In this document: piece after piece, positions 61,762 to 64,000 of the stretch
Layout of the letters: the number at the start of each line of letters is the position of its first letter
Position numbering within the stretch: the stretch's first letter is position 1
Origin: Cotesia glomerata
Lineage: Eukaryota > Arthropoda > Insecta > Hymenoptera > Braconidae
Assembly (NCBI RefSeq): GCF_020080835.1
Contig: NC_058163.1
Location: forward strand, 7,413,318-7,477,317
DNA length: 64,000 bases
Reading direction: 5' to 3'
Program-made: the position numbers and the translations under genes
Notes under the pieces: model-generated
The model's database searches: none
Told to the model about the DNA's origin: nothing
What the model saw: the letters and a program-made list of their open reading frames with translations, nothing else

Positions 61762-62102
61762 TGGACCCGACAGACGTTGTCCTACACACACGTCTTAAAT
61801 TTAGAAATTTTAAGCTTATTTGAATAAGCTGTTACAGTTTAGACCTTTTTGATAAAAATTATTATCTAAACTTTATTACAATGTAATATTTCAATTAGTA
61901 GGTGATTGATTTTACCACAATAACACAAAATTTTCTTGAATCTGATCGCAGCGCCTGCTATCGGATCACACTGAAATTAAAATAAAATATTTTGGAATAT
62001 TCGATATTGCGATCACCGTGCTGTCTGCCAGATCTAATGTAAAACATTCTAAGATCAACATCAATTTATAAATAGGAATATTTATAAATAAAAAAATCAA
62101 CT
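61762..62102 (+). mobile_element. retroelement-like remnant, left part (GACCCGACAGACGTTGTCC)
   Basis: Starts near ctagtggacccgacagacgt, which recalls a sequence common at the start of many insect non-LTR-derived repeats (recollection, not verified). It resumes at about 62690 after Rep640 copy 3, ending caaatacacgcacagaaaa and then (AT)n. Confidence 0.45.
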
Positions 62103-62685
62103 GAATTAGTTATTTTCGATACATATGCGCAAAGGTAGGGGTTTTGACGGAAAAGCGTAGCGAGTCCGGATATAGTACGAGGTCTTGATGAGAATGTATC
62201 CATAGCTTCAAACGTGTGCTTTCACTTCAAGTTTATCAGGGTCCCTATCTTTGAGCATAAAGTTTTGAACATAATTTTTTGTCATATCAATTGCGGAATT
62301 TGGATTTGGGAAAACAGTCAAGAATGTTCAATTACTGTTTATTTTATTTAAAGGCACAAGAATTATGTCACACGAGATTAAATAGCGATGGATTAAACGT
62401 ACGTATATGTTGAAGTTGTTTACAAGATTCAACTGTCGCTGAGATTCTTATTGTGATTTTTACTCCACCCAGCGGACATTTGTCAAATTAAAAGATAATT
62501 GGACTCATCTATAGCGCATGTTAGCGTAGTCGTGCAGAAATGTAAAGACAGATAGAGAGAGAGAAGTTACTTTTCGATACTAGTGCGAGCTAAATTAACT
62601 AAACTATAGATTACCAGAAATAGTATTCTTTACGCCCTGTGTGTTGCTCGAAAATCCAACTTTCGCGTTTGATATGTCAAAAAAA
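62103..62685 (-). repeat. Rep640 copy 3
   Basis: Reverse complement of copies 1 and 2. It lacks about 70 bp between the tgtatcgaaaata end and the palindromic block, including one side of the palindrome. It interrupts the retroelement-like remnant. Confidence 0.75.
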
Positions 62686-62812
62686 TATTTTCCCGTGGAC
62701 TGAATTGTGAACCATTCTCAAATCCACCTGAAGACACACAAAAAGTTTCATTGAAAGCGGTCCAGCCGTTTAGGAGAAGTTCAGTGACAAATACACGCAC
62801 AGAAAAAATATA

Positions 62813-62875
<63 letters not shown>

Positions 62876-62890
62876 TATATATAGATTTCA
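62686..62890 (+). mobile_element. retroelement-like remnant, right part with (AT)n tail
   Basis: Contains gtgaaccattctcaaatcca, agcggtccagccgttta and aatacacgcacagaaaa followed by a TA microsatellite (about 62818-62882), the usual arrangement at the 3' end of such repeats. Confidence 0.5.
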
Positions 62891-64000
62891 AGAGAACAAT
62901 AATATAAATTTTCTGACTATGTTGTAAAAATTGAAATTTATAAGAATTTTCTTGTCAGAAAAGTACCATTGTAATTTCAGGTAACTAATATGTTATTATT
63001 AGTAAATGAAACTGATTCTTACTAGACTCGATTTATTATTACATTGTTGAAAAAAAAAATTTGAAAAACGGTTCAAACAGTTTTGAGATCATCAAGCTCT
63101 TCAAAAACACAACTTCCATCATGTGTGTCTTACATGATAGAATTAATGTAGTCAACAATAGGTAGTTGTTCAATGTGATCCATCACCCAGACACACCAGA
63201 TGTAAAAAAATTGCAAAAATATTATTTTTAAATCTATTTACGTCACACCGTCATTATTATAGACTACCCAATATTTGCATTACCCCCCACCTAGGCGTGA
63301 AAACATGCAGATGCCCTCACAGGACCCAGTTAGTGACCATACTGACAGCTAATCACCCTAAGAGAAAGGGAAGGGAGGCTAGACAGTCTAGACAAGACTT
63401 GACTGTCTAGACACTGTCTCGCAGGTTGTGCCCCATATTACTATCGTTTATTTCCATGGTTAAGAAAAATTGATCGTAGAATAATTTATATGGAGTGGAT
63501 GTAAAATTTTAAATGAAAAATTGCCATTGGGTTTAATAGATTGAAGCCAATACAGCAAAATAATTTGATTTTCATTTTATTACATGAAGCATTGATGCTT
63601 CATTATAAAAACTAACAAATTTATGAATATAACAATTTAGCGAAAAATTGATCAAATTTCGCTACTACCCATTAATAGTGAAATTTATTAGAAGTATCTA
63701 TTGGGACATTCGATTTTTGTAAAGAAAAAAAAATTTTATTTTTACAGTCATATCATAGATTGCACATAATTATTTGGGAAATACAAAGCAATTATATACT
63801 GATTTCTTAAGTTTTCTTAAAAATAAATTAGTTTACCTCTTGATGCTTTAGAAGCTTTTTCAAAAGATCGGCTAAGTAAAAATTTGTTGAAGGTCAGTCG
63901 AGGTTATTAAAAATTATTAAAATCTTCTTAAATTGGATCAACCTGGTCTTGAAGGATAATAAAACAATGTATAATCATAGAAGATTCAAAAAACGGATGT
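62891..64000. other. no recognised gene; short R850-like and hairpin scraps
   Basis: Near 63060-63110 a fragment (aaaacggttcaaacagttttg) recalls R850. Near 63395-63420 agacagtctagac / gtctagacactgtct pair as a hairpin. The 63280-63440 patch is richer in GC, but I could not assign an exon. Confidence 0.45.

Overview
The window is AT-rich eukaryotic DNA packed with transposable elements, from an insect and most likely a hymenopteran (inference). No bacterial operons, ribosome binding sites or CRISPR arrays are visible. The evidence is spliced coding exons with GT-AG boundaries, tRNA-derived SINEs, LINE reverse transcriptase, spliced MULE-type transposase, a TTAA-targeting Kolobok-like element, long microsatellites and several interspersed repeat families in 2-9 copies. 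Species cannot be fixed from sequence alone.

Host gene: the only recognised conserved cellular gene is on the minus strand. Three exons at 46058-46186, 24135-24229 and 11826-11934 encode consecutive parts of diacylglycerol O-acyltransferase 1 (DGAT1, fly midway), in collinear order with matching splice phases. One intron is about 21.8 kb. The next 12.2 kb must hide at least one short exon that I could not find. The start codon and the catalytic C-terminal exons lie outside or were not found. Most other features here therefore sit inside or beside introns of this lipid-synthesis gene. A second, lineage-specific four-exon gene model (13535-14613, minus, Myb/SANT-like N-terminus) lies in one of those introns and carries one in-frame TGA.

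Layout: 0.9-1.2 kb, 83-bp minisatellite; 1.4-2.9 kb, GTTCCGGAA minisatellite that switches orientation in its middle; 4.1-5.0 kb, TIR element with a 10-bp target duplication; 5.9-6.8 kb, first copy of the abundant 'R850' repeat; 8.8-10.7 kb, Kolobok-like element with a truncated transposase; 11.8-14.6 kb, DGAT1 exon, minisatellite and Myb-like gene; 15.3-16.9 kb, spliced MULE transposase fragment followed by a tRNA-Thr-like SINE; 17.8-18.8 kb, R575 and P270 repeats; 22.9-24.2 kb, TIR element and DGAT1 exon; 27.2-31.3 kb, a LINE carrying a foldback element that carries a TA-flanked element, plus a further MITE in its tail; 32-35.4 kb, R850, R280, R575 and MITEs, partly nested; 35.4-38.5 kb, second LINE copy, SINE and Crypton-like fragment; 40.9-43.7 kb, two R850 copies around Rep640; 44.4-48.2 kb, CACTG MITEs, DGAT1 exon and a 671-bp SINE; 49.4-53.6 kb, an inverted-dimer DNA transposon with a decayed transposase in each arm; 54-59 kb, degenerate R850, a CCAATAGATGGAC element, a very long ATT microsatellite and an AACGTT element; 59-63 kb, R280, an unknown ORF, a TAACAAA-rich element and two inverted Rep640 copies.

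How they work together: there is no operon or pathway. The window records repeated insertion into a gene's introns. Nesting gives relative ages: LINE, then foldback, then TA element; R850, then R575; the 22.9-kb TIR element, then a CACTG MITE; a retroelement-like remnant, then Rep640. All family names rest on recognition of protein or terminal motifs; no database search was possible.
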